The translations under genes and the position numbers were made by a program. The notes beneath the pieces are model-generated. The model was not told the origin of the DNA, did no database searches, and saw only the letters and a list, made by a program, of their open reading frames with translations. A stretch of 64,000 nucleotides of DNA from Variovorax sp. J22G73 (GTDB lineage Bacteria > Pseudomonadota > Gammaproteobacteria > Burkholderiales > Burkholderiaceae_C): the NCBI RefSeq assembly GCF_030317035.1, contig NZ_JASZYK010000005.1, forward strand, positions 124,001 through 188,000, written 5' to 3'. Positions 1 through 7,555 of this stretch are shown in pieces (the stretch's first letter is position 1; each line of letters opens with the position of its first letter).

Positions 1-2
1 CG

Positions 3-641
3 CCGCGCCAACCGGTGGAAGGGCGCTTCTGCACGCTGGTGCCGCTCGATGCGGCCACGCATGCCGACGACCTCCATGCCGCCTACGCGCAGGCGCCGGA
101 TGGACGCGACTGGACTTACCTGTTCGTCGAACGACCGGCCGACCTGCAGAGCACCCGCGCCTATGTGGAGCGTGCGTCCCAAAGCGCGGACCCCATGCAC
201 TTCGCCGTGGTCGACGGCCAGAGCGGTCGGGCCGTAGGCACCTTGGCGCTGATGCGCATCGACCCCACGCACGGCGCCATCGAGGTGGGCAGCGTCACCT
301 TTTCGCCGCTGCTCAAGCAGACGCCGATGTCGACCGAAGCCCAGTACGTGCTGATGAAGCTCGCCTTCGACACGCTGGGCTATCGCCGCTACGAGTGGAA
401 GTGCGACAACTTCAACGAGCCCTCCAAGCGCGCGGCGCTGCGGCTGGGCTTTCAGTTCGAAGGCATCTTTCGCCAGGCCGTGGTCTACAAGGGGCGAAGC
501 CGGGACACGGCGTGGTTCTCGATCACCGACCGCGAATGGCCGGCCTTGCGCACCGCCTTCGAGCGCTGGCTGTCGCCCGAGAACTTCGATGCGCAGGGCC
601 GCCAGCGCATGTCGCTGGACAAGTTCCGCCTGCCGTCCTGA
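3..641 (+). CDS. GNAT N-acetyltransferase (RimJ/RimL type), 5' end cut by window
   Basis: Acetyl-CoA-dependent N-acetyltransferase of the RimJ/RimL branch, which usually acylates ribosomal-protein N termini or small amines; the substrate here is unknown. The reading frame is open to the window edge, so the true start lies upstream; the GTG at 15 is only the first possible start inside the window. The C-terminal half carries the usual fold: a beta strand with GTLALMRID, a central helix, then NEPSKRAALRLGFQFEG, the conserved region in which neighbouring RimJ-like proteins bind acetyl-CoA, and a final strand with DTAWFSI. It ends 17 nt before the stop of a convergent LysR gene. The family is clear, the substrate is not. 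Confidence 0.85.
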   Translation, partial: PRQPVEGRFCTLVPLDAATHADDLHAAYAQAPDGRDWTYLFVERPADLQSTRAYVERASQSADPMHFAVVDGQSGRAVGTLALMRIDPTHGAIEVGSVTFSPLLKQTPMSTEAQYVLMKLAFDTLGYRRYEWKCDNFNEPSKRAALRLGFQFEGIFRQAVVYKGRSRDTAWFSITDREWPALRTAFERWLSPENFDAQGRQRMSLDKFRLPS

Positions 642-657
642 GCTTGGGCTCCCCGGG

Positions 658-1575
658 TTATTTCGCAGCGGGCGCGGGGAGCGCCTCGCACAGAAAGTCG
701 AGAAAGGCGCGTACCACCTCGGGCAAGGTGCGCCCGGCCAGGGTCTGCAGCTCGACCGAGCGGTCGCGCATGCCGCGCTCGCGAATTTCCGCGGCATGCA
801 GCTCGCCGCGCCGCACGCGTTCGCGCACGGTGATCTCGCCGGCAATCGCGAGGCCGCCGCCGTGCAGCACGAAGTTGGCGAGCGCCTCGAAGCGGTTGGT
901 CACCAGCGCGGGCTCGAACACCACGCCGCGGTTGCCGCAGGCCACGTCGAACAACTGGCGCACGGTGGTGTCGGGCCCCGACAGCGCGATGGGAAACGGC
1001 AGCATCTGCGCCAGCGTCACGCTGCGGTGCCTGGCCAGCGCATGGTCGGGGCGCATCAGCGCGAACACCGAGGCCGTCTGGCGGTGCGCCACGCGAACGC
1101 CCTGCACCGCGGCGCGGCTGTAGGTGAGGCCGATGTCGGCGTTGCCGAGCAGCACGGCCTCGGTGACCTCGGCGGGGTCGCAGGCCCTCAGCTCGAACTG
1201 GATGCCGGGGTGCAGCGCGCGAAAGGCGACGATGGCCTGCGGCAGGAACTCGTTGGCAAAGCCCGACGAGCACGCGATGCGCACATGCCCGCGCTGCAGG
1301 CCCTGCAGCCCCTGGATGTCGGACACCACGCGCTCGGCCTCCAGCGCACCGCGCCGCGCATGCGCGGCCAGCAGCTCGCCGGCGGCGCTGGGCACCATGC
1401 CGCGCGGGCGGCGCTCGAACAGCGGCACGCCCAGCAGCTCCTCGAGCATGGCCACCTGCCGGCTGATGGCCGAGGCGCCGACGTTCAGGCGCGTGGCCGC
1501 CTCGGTCAGCGAGCCGCTGCGCACCACCTCGAGAAAGTAGCGCAGCGAGGTTTCCTGCAGGCGATGGGACGTCAT
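658..1575 (-). CDS. LysR-family transcriptional regulator
   Basis: DNA-binding regulator of 305 residues. The N-terminal winged helix-turn-helix spans about residues 5-63 (SLRYFLEVVRSGSLTEAATRLNVG, split by the turn, then SAISRQVAMLEELLGVPLFERRPRG), followed by a substrate-binding domain with the usual RIACSSGFANEFLP strand. The ATG at 1575 gives the standard LysR N terminus; the upstream ATGs at 1650 and 1605 would add a proline-rich extension with no family counterpart. It is divergent from the exported M20 peptidase gene at 1722 and, by the normal LysR layout, is the likely regulator of that gene. The inducer is not predictable from the sequence. Confidence 0.9.
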   Translation of the reverse strand: MTSHRLQETSLRYFLEVVRSGSLTEAATRLNVGASAISRQVAMLEELLGVPLFERRPRGMVPSAAGELLAAHARRGALEAERVVSDIQGLQGLQRGHVRIACSSGFANEFLPQAIVAFRALHPGIQFELRACDPAEVTEAVLLGNADIGLTYSRAAVQGVRVAHRQTASVFALMRPDHALARHRSVTLAQMLPFPIALSGPDTTVRQLFDVACGNRGVVFEPALVTNRFEALANFVLHGGGLAIAGEITVRERVRRGELHAAEIRERGMRDRSVELQTLAGRTLPEVVRAFLDFLCEALPAPAAK

Positions 1576-1621
1576 GGCGGCGGGCGCAGGCGGGCTGCGT
1601 TGCATAAAACGCAAAGATATC

Positions 1622-1633
1622 CCGAAAAATCGG
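1622..1633. promoter_or_regulatory. Small inverted repeat between divergent LysR and M20 genes
   Basis: CCGA-N4-TCGG lies in the AT-richer part of the 146-nt gap between the two divergent starts. LysR operators are typically short interrupted palindromes with T-N11-A geometry, so this is a plausible but unproven binding site. Confidence 0.3.
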
Positions 1634-1721
1634 CAATTGTTCAAAGGCACGGCTTTGCCTAGACTGCCTCCGAACTGTCACCAAACTGTCGCCGATCCAT
1701 CGCACAAGCGGACCCACACCC

Positions 1722-3293
1722 ATGCCACTCCAGCCCAGAACCTCGCGCAGCCCCTTCTCGCGCAGCCCCTTCTCGCTGCTCCCCCTGGCTTTCGTCGCGG
1801 CCGCGTGCATGGCCACCGTGGCCAGCGCCGCCGACCTGTCCGCCGCCGATGCCGAGCGCCACGCGCAGGCCACCTACCGCGAGTACTTCGAGCTGCTGTC
1901 CCTGCCCAACGATGCCATCGCGCCGGAAGACGTCCGCAAGAACGTCGATTGGCTGGAGCAGGCCTTTCGCAAGCGCGGCTTCACCACGCAGCAACTGCCC
2001 AATGACGGCAAGCCGATGCTCTACGCCGAGTACCAGGGGGCCGATCCGTCGCGCAAGACGGTGCTTTTCTACATGCACCTCGACGGCCAGCCGGTCGTGC
2101 CCGCGCAGTGGGCGCAGAAGAGTCCGTGGACGCCCGTGCTCAAGCGCAAGGCGGCCAACGGCGGGTGGGAAGAAATCGACTCGGCGCCGCTTTTCAGCGG
2201 CCCGCTGGACCCCGAGTGGCGCGTGTTCGGCCGGGCGTCGGCCGACGACAAGGGGCCGATCATGATGATGTTGGCCGCCATCGACGCGCTGAAGGCCGGC
2301 GGCGCGCAGCCGGCGGTGAATGTGAAGGTCATTCTGGACAGCGAGGAAGAAAAGGGCTCGCCCTCGATCAGCAAGGTGATGCAGGCGCACCGCGAGCTGC
2401 TGCGCAGCGACGCCATCGTGATCCACGACGGCCCCATGCACGCCACCAACCGGCCCACGCTGGTGTTCGGCAACCGCGGCGCGGCCAAGGCCGCGCTCAC
2501 GGTGTACGGCGCCAAGGTGCCGCTGCACAGCGGGCACTACGGCAACTACGCGCCCAACCCGGCCCAGCGCCTGGCCAACCTGCTGGCCTCGATGAAGAAC
2601 GACGAGGGCCGGGTGACCGTGGCCGGCTACTACGACCGCGTGAAGATCGCCGAGGCCGACCGCAAGATCATGGCCGCCGTGCCCGACGACGAGGCCGCGC
2701 TCAAGCGCCGACTGGGCATCGCGAAGACCGACAAGGTCGGCGCCAACTACCAGGAGGCCATGCAGTACCCCTCGCTGAACGTGCGCGGCATGGCCGCGGC
2801 GTCGGTGGGCGACAAGGTGGCCAACATCGTGCCCGACAAGGCCGTGGCCGAGCTCGACCTGCGCACCACGCCCGACTCCGACCCGGCCTACCTGGGCCAG
2901 CTCATCCAGACGCACATCGAGCGCCAGGGCTACCACCTGGTCAAGGGCGAGCCCAGCGACGAAGACCGCGCGCGCTACGACAAGCTCGCCAGCTTCTCCT
3001 ACCAGAGCGAGGGCGGCGACGCGGCGGGCTCGCAGATCGATTCGCCCGTGGGGCAGTGGGCCTACAAGGCGCTCACCGGCACCTTCGGCACGCAGCCCGA
3101 GCCGGTGCGCATCCGCATGATGGGCGGCACCGTGCCCACGGCGGAGATCGTGCGCGTGCTGCCCGTGCCTTTCGCGATCATTCCGCTGGTGAACGCCGAC
3201 AACAACCAGCACGCAGCCAACGAGAACCTGCGCATGGGCAACTACGTGAGCGGCGTGCGCACGGTGTACGGGTTGGTGACGCAGCCGTTTTAA
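1722..3293 (+). CDS. Exported M20-family metallopeptidase/amidohydrolase
   Basis: Zinc-dependent exopeptidase-like hydrolase of 523 residues, expected in the periplasm. Residues 1-36 form a signal peptide (basic start, hydrophobic LLPLAFVAAACMATV, cleavage near ASAA). The M20 metal-site motifs are in order: HLDGQPV at 119, ADDKG at 174-178, the catalytic/metal Glu run EEE at 208-210, and NNQH with His497 near the C terminus. An inserted dimerisation domain lies between. Substrate may be a dipeptide or N-acyl amino acid; M20 subfamilies cannot be separated by eye. The signal peptide contains a perfect in-frame 15-nt tandem repeat giving SRSPF twice. A divergent LysR gene suggests substrate-induced expression. 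Confidence 0.88.
   Translation: MPLQPRTSRSPFSRSPFSLLPLAFVAAACMATVASAADLSAADAERHAQATYREYFELLSLPNDAIAPEDVRKNVDWLEQAFRKRGFTTQQLPNDGKPMLYAEYQGADPSRKTVLFYMHLDGQPVVPAQWAQKSPWTPVLKRKAANGGWEEIDSAPLFSGPLDPEWRVFGRASADDKGPIMMMLAAIDALKAGGAQPAVNVKVILDSEEEKGSPSISKVMQAHRELLRSDAIVIHDGPMHATNRPTLVFGNRGAAKAALTVYGAKVPLHSGHYGNYAPNPAQRLANLLASMKNDEGRVTVAGYYDRVKIAEADRKIMAAVPDDEAALKRRLGIAKTDKVGANYQEAMQYPSLNVRGMAAASVGDKVANIVPDKAVAELDLRTTPDSDPAYLGQLIQTHIERQGYHLVKGEPSDEDRARYDKLASFSYQSEGGDAAGSQIDSPVGQWAYKALTGTFGTQPEPVRIRMMGGTVPTAEIVRVLPVPFAIIPLVNADNNQHAANENLRMGNYVSGVRTVYGLVTQPF
1742..1771 (+). repeat. 15-nt tandem repeat in signal-peptide coding region
   Basis: Two perfect copies of a 15-nt unit (1742-1756 and 1757-1771) encode SRSPF-SRSPF, and the first five bases of a third copy follow. 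The unit is a multiple of three, so copy-number change would alter the signal-peptide n-region in five-residue steps without shifting frame. Confidence 0.85.
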
Positions 3294-3338
3294 GGCTGCG
3301 CTGGCCCGGGCTCAGCCGGCCGCGCCCGGCGTCCCGCT

Positions 3339-4190
3339 TCAGCCAGCCTTGCCCGGCTTCTGCGACTGCTCGCACTCGACCTGGATCAGCTCCCGCTCCT
3401 CCAGCGTCGCGCCGATGCGCACCGCGCTCAGGCAGCCGCCCCACACGCAGCCGGTGTCGGTGGAGAGCAGGTCGGGCCGCGAGAGCCAGCCCAGTGTCGA
3501 CCAGTGGCCGAAGGCGACCGTGGCCTTGGCCGTCTTGCGGCCGGGCACGTCGAACCAGGGCATGAAGCCTTCGGGCGCGGTGGCGGCGCTGTCTTTGGCC
3601 TCGAACTCCATCACGCCCTCGGCCGAGCAGAAGCGCAGCCGCGTCAGTGCGTTGACGATGGCGCGCAGCCGCGCGCTGCCGGTGAGCGCGTCGCTCCACT
3701 GCGCGGGCTCGTTGCCGTACATCGTCATCAGGAACTCGCCCAGCGCCGGCCCGCGCAGTACCGATTCGACCTCCGACGCCAGCACCAGCGTGTCGCCCAC
3801 GCTCCACTGCGGCAGCACGCCCGCATGCACCATCAGCAGGTCGCCGGTGCCGATGCGCATGTGCAGCGCCATGTGCTGCTGGCGCACCCAGTCGAGCAGC
3901 GCCTCGCTGTCGGGCGCGGCCAGCAGTTCGGCCAGCGTGTCCTTGCGGCCGGGCTTGCGCGCGCCGTGCGCCACGCCCAGCAGGTGCAGGTCGTGGTTGC
4001 CCAGCAGGCTCTGCGCGGCGGCGCCGTAGCCCTGCACGCGGCGCAGCACCGCGAGCGAATCGGGGCCCCGGTTCACCAGGTCGCCGAGCAGCACGATGGT
4101 GTCGCGGCTGGGGGAGAAATCGATCTTTTGCAGCAGCCGGCCGAGGGGGGCGTCGCAGCCTTGCAGGTCGCCAATCAAGTAAAGTGCCAT
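3339..4190 (-). CDS. apaH: Symmetrical bis(5'-nucleosyl)-tetraphosphatase ApaH
   Basis: Cytosolic metallophosphatase that splits diadenosine tetraphosphate into two ADP and also strips Np4-type caps from RNA 5' ends. At 283 residues it matches the usual ApaH length. The calcineurin-type metal motifs are in place: GDLQGC at 7-12, GDLVNRGPDS at 36-45 and GNHD at 64-67. It is convergent with the M20 gene. Its start is 24 nt from the divergent CNNM-protein ATG, so the two promoters must overlap or lie inside the neighbouring coding sequence. In enterobacteria apaH follows ksgA/apaG; that linkage is not seen here. Confidence 0.96.
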   Translation of the reverse strand: MALYLIGDLQGCDAPLGRLLQKIDFSPSRDTIVLLGDLVNRGPDSLAVLRRVQGYGAAAQSLLGNHDLHLLGVAHGARKPGRKDTLAELLAAPDSEALLDWVRQQHMALHMRIGTGDLLMVHAGVLPQWSVGDTLVLASEVESVLRGPALGEFLMTMYGNEPAQWSDALTGSARLRAIVNALTRLRFCSAEGVMEFEAKDSAATAPEGFMPWFDVPGRKTAKATVAFGHWSTLGWLSRPDLLSTDTGCVWGGCLSAVRIGATLEERELIQVECEQSQKPGKAG

Positions 4191-4213
4191 TCCCTCATTC
4201 TCTCCCTCAGTTC

Positions 4214-5527
4214 ATGGATGTCTTCCTCCTGGCCTTGCTGACCACGCTCAACGCGTTGTTCGCAATGTCCGAAATGGCCCTTTCCACCAGCCGGCGCGCA
4301 CGTCTCGCGGCTTTGGCCGAAACGGGAGACCTCGGCGCGGTGGCCGCGCTGAAGCTGATGGAGTCGCCCACGCAGTTTCTTTCGACGGTGCAGATCGGCA
4401 TCACCTCCATCGGCATGCTCAGCGGCATCGTCGGCGAGGCGGCCTTCGCGGCGCCGCTGGCCGTGTGGATGGAATCCGTGGGCATGGGCGCGGGCACGGC
4501 CAGCATCGTGTCCACCGCCTGCGTGGTGACCTGCATCACCTTTTTCACCATCATCTTCGGCGAGCTGGTGCCCAAGCGCATCGGCCAGCTCTACCCCGAG
4601 CCGGTGGCGCGCTGGGTGTCGCGCCCCATGCGCGGGCTGGCCAAGGGCGCCAAGCCCTTCGTGTGGCTGCTGGCGGGCGCCACGGCCACCATGCTGAAGC
4701 TGCTGCGCATCGACGCCAACGCGGCGCGCCACGTGACCGAGGAAGAAATCTCGGCCAGCCTCGAAGAAGGCGTGGACGCCGGCGTCATCGAGCACCACGA
4801 GCACCAGATGGTGCGCAATGTGTTTCACCTTGATGACAGGCGCCTGTCGTCGCTGATGATCCCGCGCGCCGACATCGAGTGGCTCGACGCCTCCTTCACC
4901 GTGCAGCAGGCGCTGCAGAAGGTGGCCGACGCGGCCGCGCTCAACCTGGTGCATTCGTGGTACCCGGTGTGCCGCAACTCGCTGGACGACGTGGTCGGCG
5001 TGATCAGCGTGGCCCACCTGCTGCGCCTGGGCTCCGCCCACGCCGGCGCGCTCGGCAGGGAGGCGACGCCCGCCGTGTTCGTACCCGAGACCCTTACCGG
5101 CATGGAGCTGCTCGAGCAGTTCCGCGAGCGCGCGGGCCGCCTGGTGTTCGTGGTCGACGAGTACGGCGTGGTGCAGGGCCTGATGACCCCGCGCGACCTG
5201 CTCGAGGCCATCACCGGCGAGCTGCAGCCCGGCATGCAGACCGACGCCTGGGCCCGCGAGCGGCCCGACGGCGTGTGGGAGCTCGACGGGCTCATGCCCG
5301 TGTCGGAGCTGCGCGCGCGCCTGGGCATTCGCGAGCTGCCCGAGGAAGAGCGCGGGCGCTACAACACCGTGGCCGGCCTGCTGATGTCGGTGTCGGGCCA
5401 CCTGCCCGAAGTGGGCGAGCAGATCGACTGCGCCGGCTGGAGCTTCGAGATCGTCGAGCTCGAAGGCCGCCGCATCGACCGCGTGCTGGCCTCACCCGAC
5501 CCGGCCTCGCTGGCCCGCGAAGACTAG
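4214..5527 (+). CDS. CNNM/CBS-domain inner-membrane protein (HlyC/CorC, TlyC family)
   Basis: Membrane protein of 437 residues of the family implicated in magnesium or cobalt homeostasis, often mislabelled hemolysin. The CNNM transmembrane domain occupies about residues 1-190, starting with MDVFLLALLTTLNALFAMSE and including the FGELVPKRIG motif typical of the family. A pair of CBS domains follows (about 205-330), then the C-terminal CorC/HlyC domain (about 345-430, with the acidic RYNTVAGLLM region). The ATG at 4214 is preferred because an earlier in-frame start at 4184 would add residues ahead of the first membrane helix and overlap apaH. A kinase-like gene starts 11 nt downstream, so it may head that operon. 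Confidence 0.9.
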   Translation: MDVFLLALLTTLNALFAMSEMALSTSRRARLAALAETGDLGAVAALKLMESPTQFLSTVQIGITSIGMLSGIVGEAAFAAPLAVWMESVGMGAGTASIVSTACVVTCITFFTIIFGELVPKRIGQLYPEPVARWVSRPMRGLAKGAKPFVWLLAGATATMLKLLRIDANAARHVTEEEISASLEEGVDAGVIEHHEHQMVRNVFHLDDRRLSSLMIPRADIEWLDASFTVQQALQKVADAAALNLVHSWYPVCRNSLDDVVGVISVAHLLRLGSAHAGALGREATPAVFVPETLTGMELLEQFRERAGRLVFVVDEYGVVQGLMTPRDLLEAITGELQPGMQTDAWARERPDGVWELDGLMPVSELRARLGIRELPEEERGRYNTVAGLLMSVSGHLPEVGEQIDCAGWSFEIVELEGRRIDRVLASPDPASLARED

Positions 5528-5538
5528 GGCGCGGGCCG

Positions 5539-6528
5539 ATGCTGTCGCTGCTCGCACTCAACTGCCCCCAATGCTCCGCGCCGTTGCCGCGTGCCGCCCG
5601 CTGGCGCACCGTCAACTGCAGCTACTGCGGCGCCACCATCGTGCGCGGCACGCAAACCGTGGAGCGCGAGAGCTTTCGCGCCGCGCTGCGCCGCGCCAAT
5701 GCGGACGTGCCGGGTGGGCGCATCCTGACCTGGCGCGGTGCCCGCTACCGCGTGCTGGCGCCGCTGGCCACCGGCGAGCACAGCGAGGTGCTGCTGGCCG
5801 AACGGCTGGGCGCCTTGCCCGAACGCGTCACGCTGAAGCTGGCGCGCGACACCGCCGCCGACAAGGTGCTGCTGCGCGAAGCCGCCGTGCTGAAGTCGCT
5901 GCAAGAGCTTTCGGTGGCGGGCGCCGCCTATTTCACGCGGCGGCTGCCGCAACCTATTGGTACTGGTGTGGGTACGGGCGTGGCCGAGGGCTTGGGCGAC
6001 GGTGCCCGCCAGGCCTTGGTGCTGCGCCACCCGACCGGCTTCTGGGGCAGCCTGCAAGACGTGCAGCAAGCCAACCCGCAGGGCATCGACCCGCGCCACG
6101 CCGTGTGGCTGTGGCGCCGCATGCTCGAGGTGCTGGCCTTTGTGCATGGCGCCGGCTGGACGCACCGCGACCTGTCGCCCGCGCATGCGCTGGTGCACCC
6201 GCGCGACCACGGCGTGCTACTCATCGGCTGGTCGCGCGCGCAGCACGCCACCGGCGCTGCGCACACGGGCGCCGTGGTGCGCGACCTGATGCAGGCCGCA
6301 TGGACCGTGCGCGCCGTGCTCGACGGCGGCGGGGCCGGTGAGCCCGGGGTGGGCAGCCGCACGCCCGCGCCATTGGCCGCCTTGCTGCGCCAGTGCAGCG
6401 AAGACGCCGCCGCATGCCAGCGCCTGGGCGCGCAGGGCATCGAGCAGGCGCTTTCCGCCGCGTCGACCGAGGCCTTCGGGCCGTCGAGGTTCGTGCCCTT
6501 CGATCCCGCGCCGCGCGCCGGCGCCTGA
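5539..6528 (+). CDS. Zinc-ribbon protein kinase-fold protein with degenerate active site
   Basis: Cytosolic protein of 329 residues. An N-terminal zinc ribbon has Cys9, Cys12, Cys27 and Cys30. A eukaryotic-type kinase fold follows: glycine-loop-like LATGEHSEV (76-84), VTLK with Lys100, a helix-C Glu114 and HRD at 209-211. Two metal-binding positions are altered: the Asn after HRD is His216, and the DFG motif reads GWS (230-232, in LLIGWSRA). It is therefore a probable pseudokinase or atypical kinase. It starts 11 nt after the CNNM gene and is followed after 39 nt by a VWA gene. The pairing kinase plus VWA recalls TerY-P-type modules, but no PP2C phosphatase is present. Substrate and partner are unknown. 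Confidence 0.78.
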   Translation: MLSLLALNCPQCSAPLPRAARWRTVNCSYCGATIVRGTQTVERESFRAALRRANADVPGGRILTWRGARYRVLAPLATGEHSEVLLAERLGALPERVTLKLARDTAADKVLLREAAVLKSLQELSVAGAAYFTRRLPQPIGTGVGTGVAEGLGDGARQALVLRHPTGFWGSLQDVQQANPQGIDPRHAVWLWRRMLEVLAFVHGAGWTHRDLSPAHALVHPRDHGVLLIGWSRAQHATGAAHTGAVVRDLMQAAWTVRAVLDGGGAGEPGVGSRTPAPLAALLRQCSEDAAACQRLGAQGIEQALSAASTEAFGPSRFVPFDPAPRAGA

Positions 6529-6553
6529 ACAACAGAGCTACAGCAGAGCCACC

Positions 6554-6562
6554 AAAGGAGGT
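6554..6562 (+). promoter_or_regulatory. Full-consensus ribosome binding site of the VWA gene
   Basis: AAAGGAGGT sits 5 nt before the ATG at 6568. It is a near-perfect complement of the 16S rRNA 3' end and fixes the VWA start. Such a strong site, compared with the coupled starts of its neighbours, suggests the VWA protein is made in excess over the kinase-like protein. Confidence 0.75.
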
Positions 6563-6567
6563 CTTTC

Positions 6568-7548
6568 ATGGGATACGGAAACTATTCGCACGCCGCTCAC
6601 ACGGCGCTGATTGCCGACCGCGCCGCCAAGCCCGGTTCCGAGGTCTTCACCCAGCGCAACACGCATGCGCTGATGAACCCGCAGGGGCTCAAGGTGCGCG
6701 AGTCGCGCGACAACGCCGACCACCCGAACTCGCTGGGCATCGTGTTCGCGCTCGACGTCACCGGCTCCATGGGCGACATTCCGCAGACCCTGGCGCGCCG
6801 CGAGCTGCCCAACTTCATGAAGCTGCTGACCGACTGCGGCGTGCCCGACCCGCAGCTCATGTTCATGGCCATCGGCGACGCCACCTCCGACAGCGCGCCG
6901 CTGCAGGTGGGCCAGTTCGAGTCGACCGCCAACCTCATGGACCAGTGGCTCACCTGGAGCTACCTCGAAGGCGGCGGTGGTGGCAGCGGCGAAGAAAGCT
7001 ACGAGCTGGCCTTCTACGTCATGGCGCAGCACACCGACATGGACTGCTGGGTCAAGCGCAAGAAGCGCGGCTACCTGTTCGTCACCGGCGACGAGCTGCC
7101 GTACCCCGCCGTGTCGCGCCACCAGATCGAAGGCCTCATCGGCGAGAAGCTCGACGAGGACATTCCCATCGAAGAGGTGATCGCCGCCGCGGCCGAGACC
7201 ACGAACCTTTTCTTCCTGATTCCCGACGCGCAACGCCGCCGCCGCTGCGAAGGCCGCTGGCGCGAGCTGCTGGGCGACCACGTGATCTGCATGGACTCGC
7301 CCGACGACGCCTGCGCCGTGGCGGCCGGCATCGTCGCTCTCACTGAAAAGGCCGTGCCCAGCCTCGAGGCGCTGGCCGGCGTGATGAGCGGCACCGGCAT
7401 GGCCAAGGAGCGCGTGGGCGGTGTGCTGCACGCGCTGGACGCGTACGCCGCGCTGCTCGACCCGGGCGCATCGCGCCGCGCGCCGCCGGCCGTGGCCACG
7501 GCCGCCGCCAACCCGCGCTCGTCGTGGTGGAAGCGGCTGTTCGGCTGA
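6568..7548 (+). CDS. VWA (von Willebrand factor A) domain protein
   Basis: Soluble protein of 326 residues with one VWA domain and no signal peptide or membrane helix. The metal-ion-dependent adhesion site is intact: D63-V-T-G-S67 (DVTGSM), Thr106 in GDAT, and Asp175 in VTGDE. VWA domains bind a divalent ion and a partner protein in chaperone-like or signalling assemblies. A glycine-rich loop lies at 135-140. The last 30 residues are Ala/Pro-rich and end in SSWWKRLFG, which could be a docking tail. The next gene starts 7 nt after its stop, so the kinase-like, VWA and PurA-like genes are almost certainly co-transcribed. Its specific partner is unknown. Confidence 0.85.
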   Translation: MGYGNYSHAAHTALIADRAAKPGSEVFTQRNTHALMNPQGLKVRESRDNADHPNSLGIVFALDVTGSMGDIPQTLARRELPNFMKLLTDCGVPDPQLMFMAIGDATSDSAPLQVGQFESTANLMDQWLTWSYLEGGGGGSGEESYELAFYVMAQHTDMDCWVKRKKRGYLFVTGDELPYPAVSRHQIEGLIGEKLDEDIPIEEVIAAAAETTNLFFLIPDAQRRRRCEGRWRELLGDHVICMDSPDDACAVAAGIVALTEKAVPSLEALAGVMSGTGMAKERVGGVLHALDAYAALLDPGASRRAPPAVATAAANPRSSWWKRLFG

Positions 7549-7555
7549 TGACCCG

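Noticed and set aside
1659..3212. Long open frame on the minus strand opposite the M20 peptidase gene
   Set aside because: Low-complexity Arg/His/Gly/Val-rich translation typical of antisense frames in GC-rich DNA; the plus strand has clear M20 motifs.
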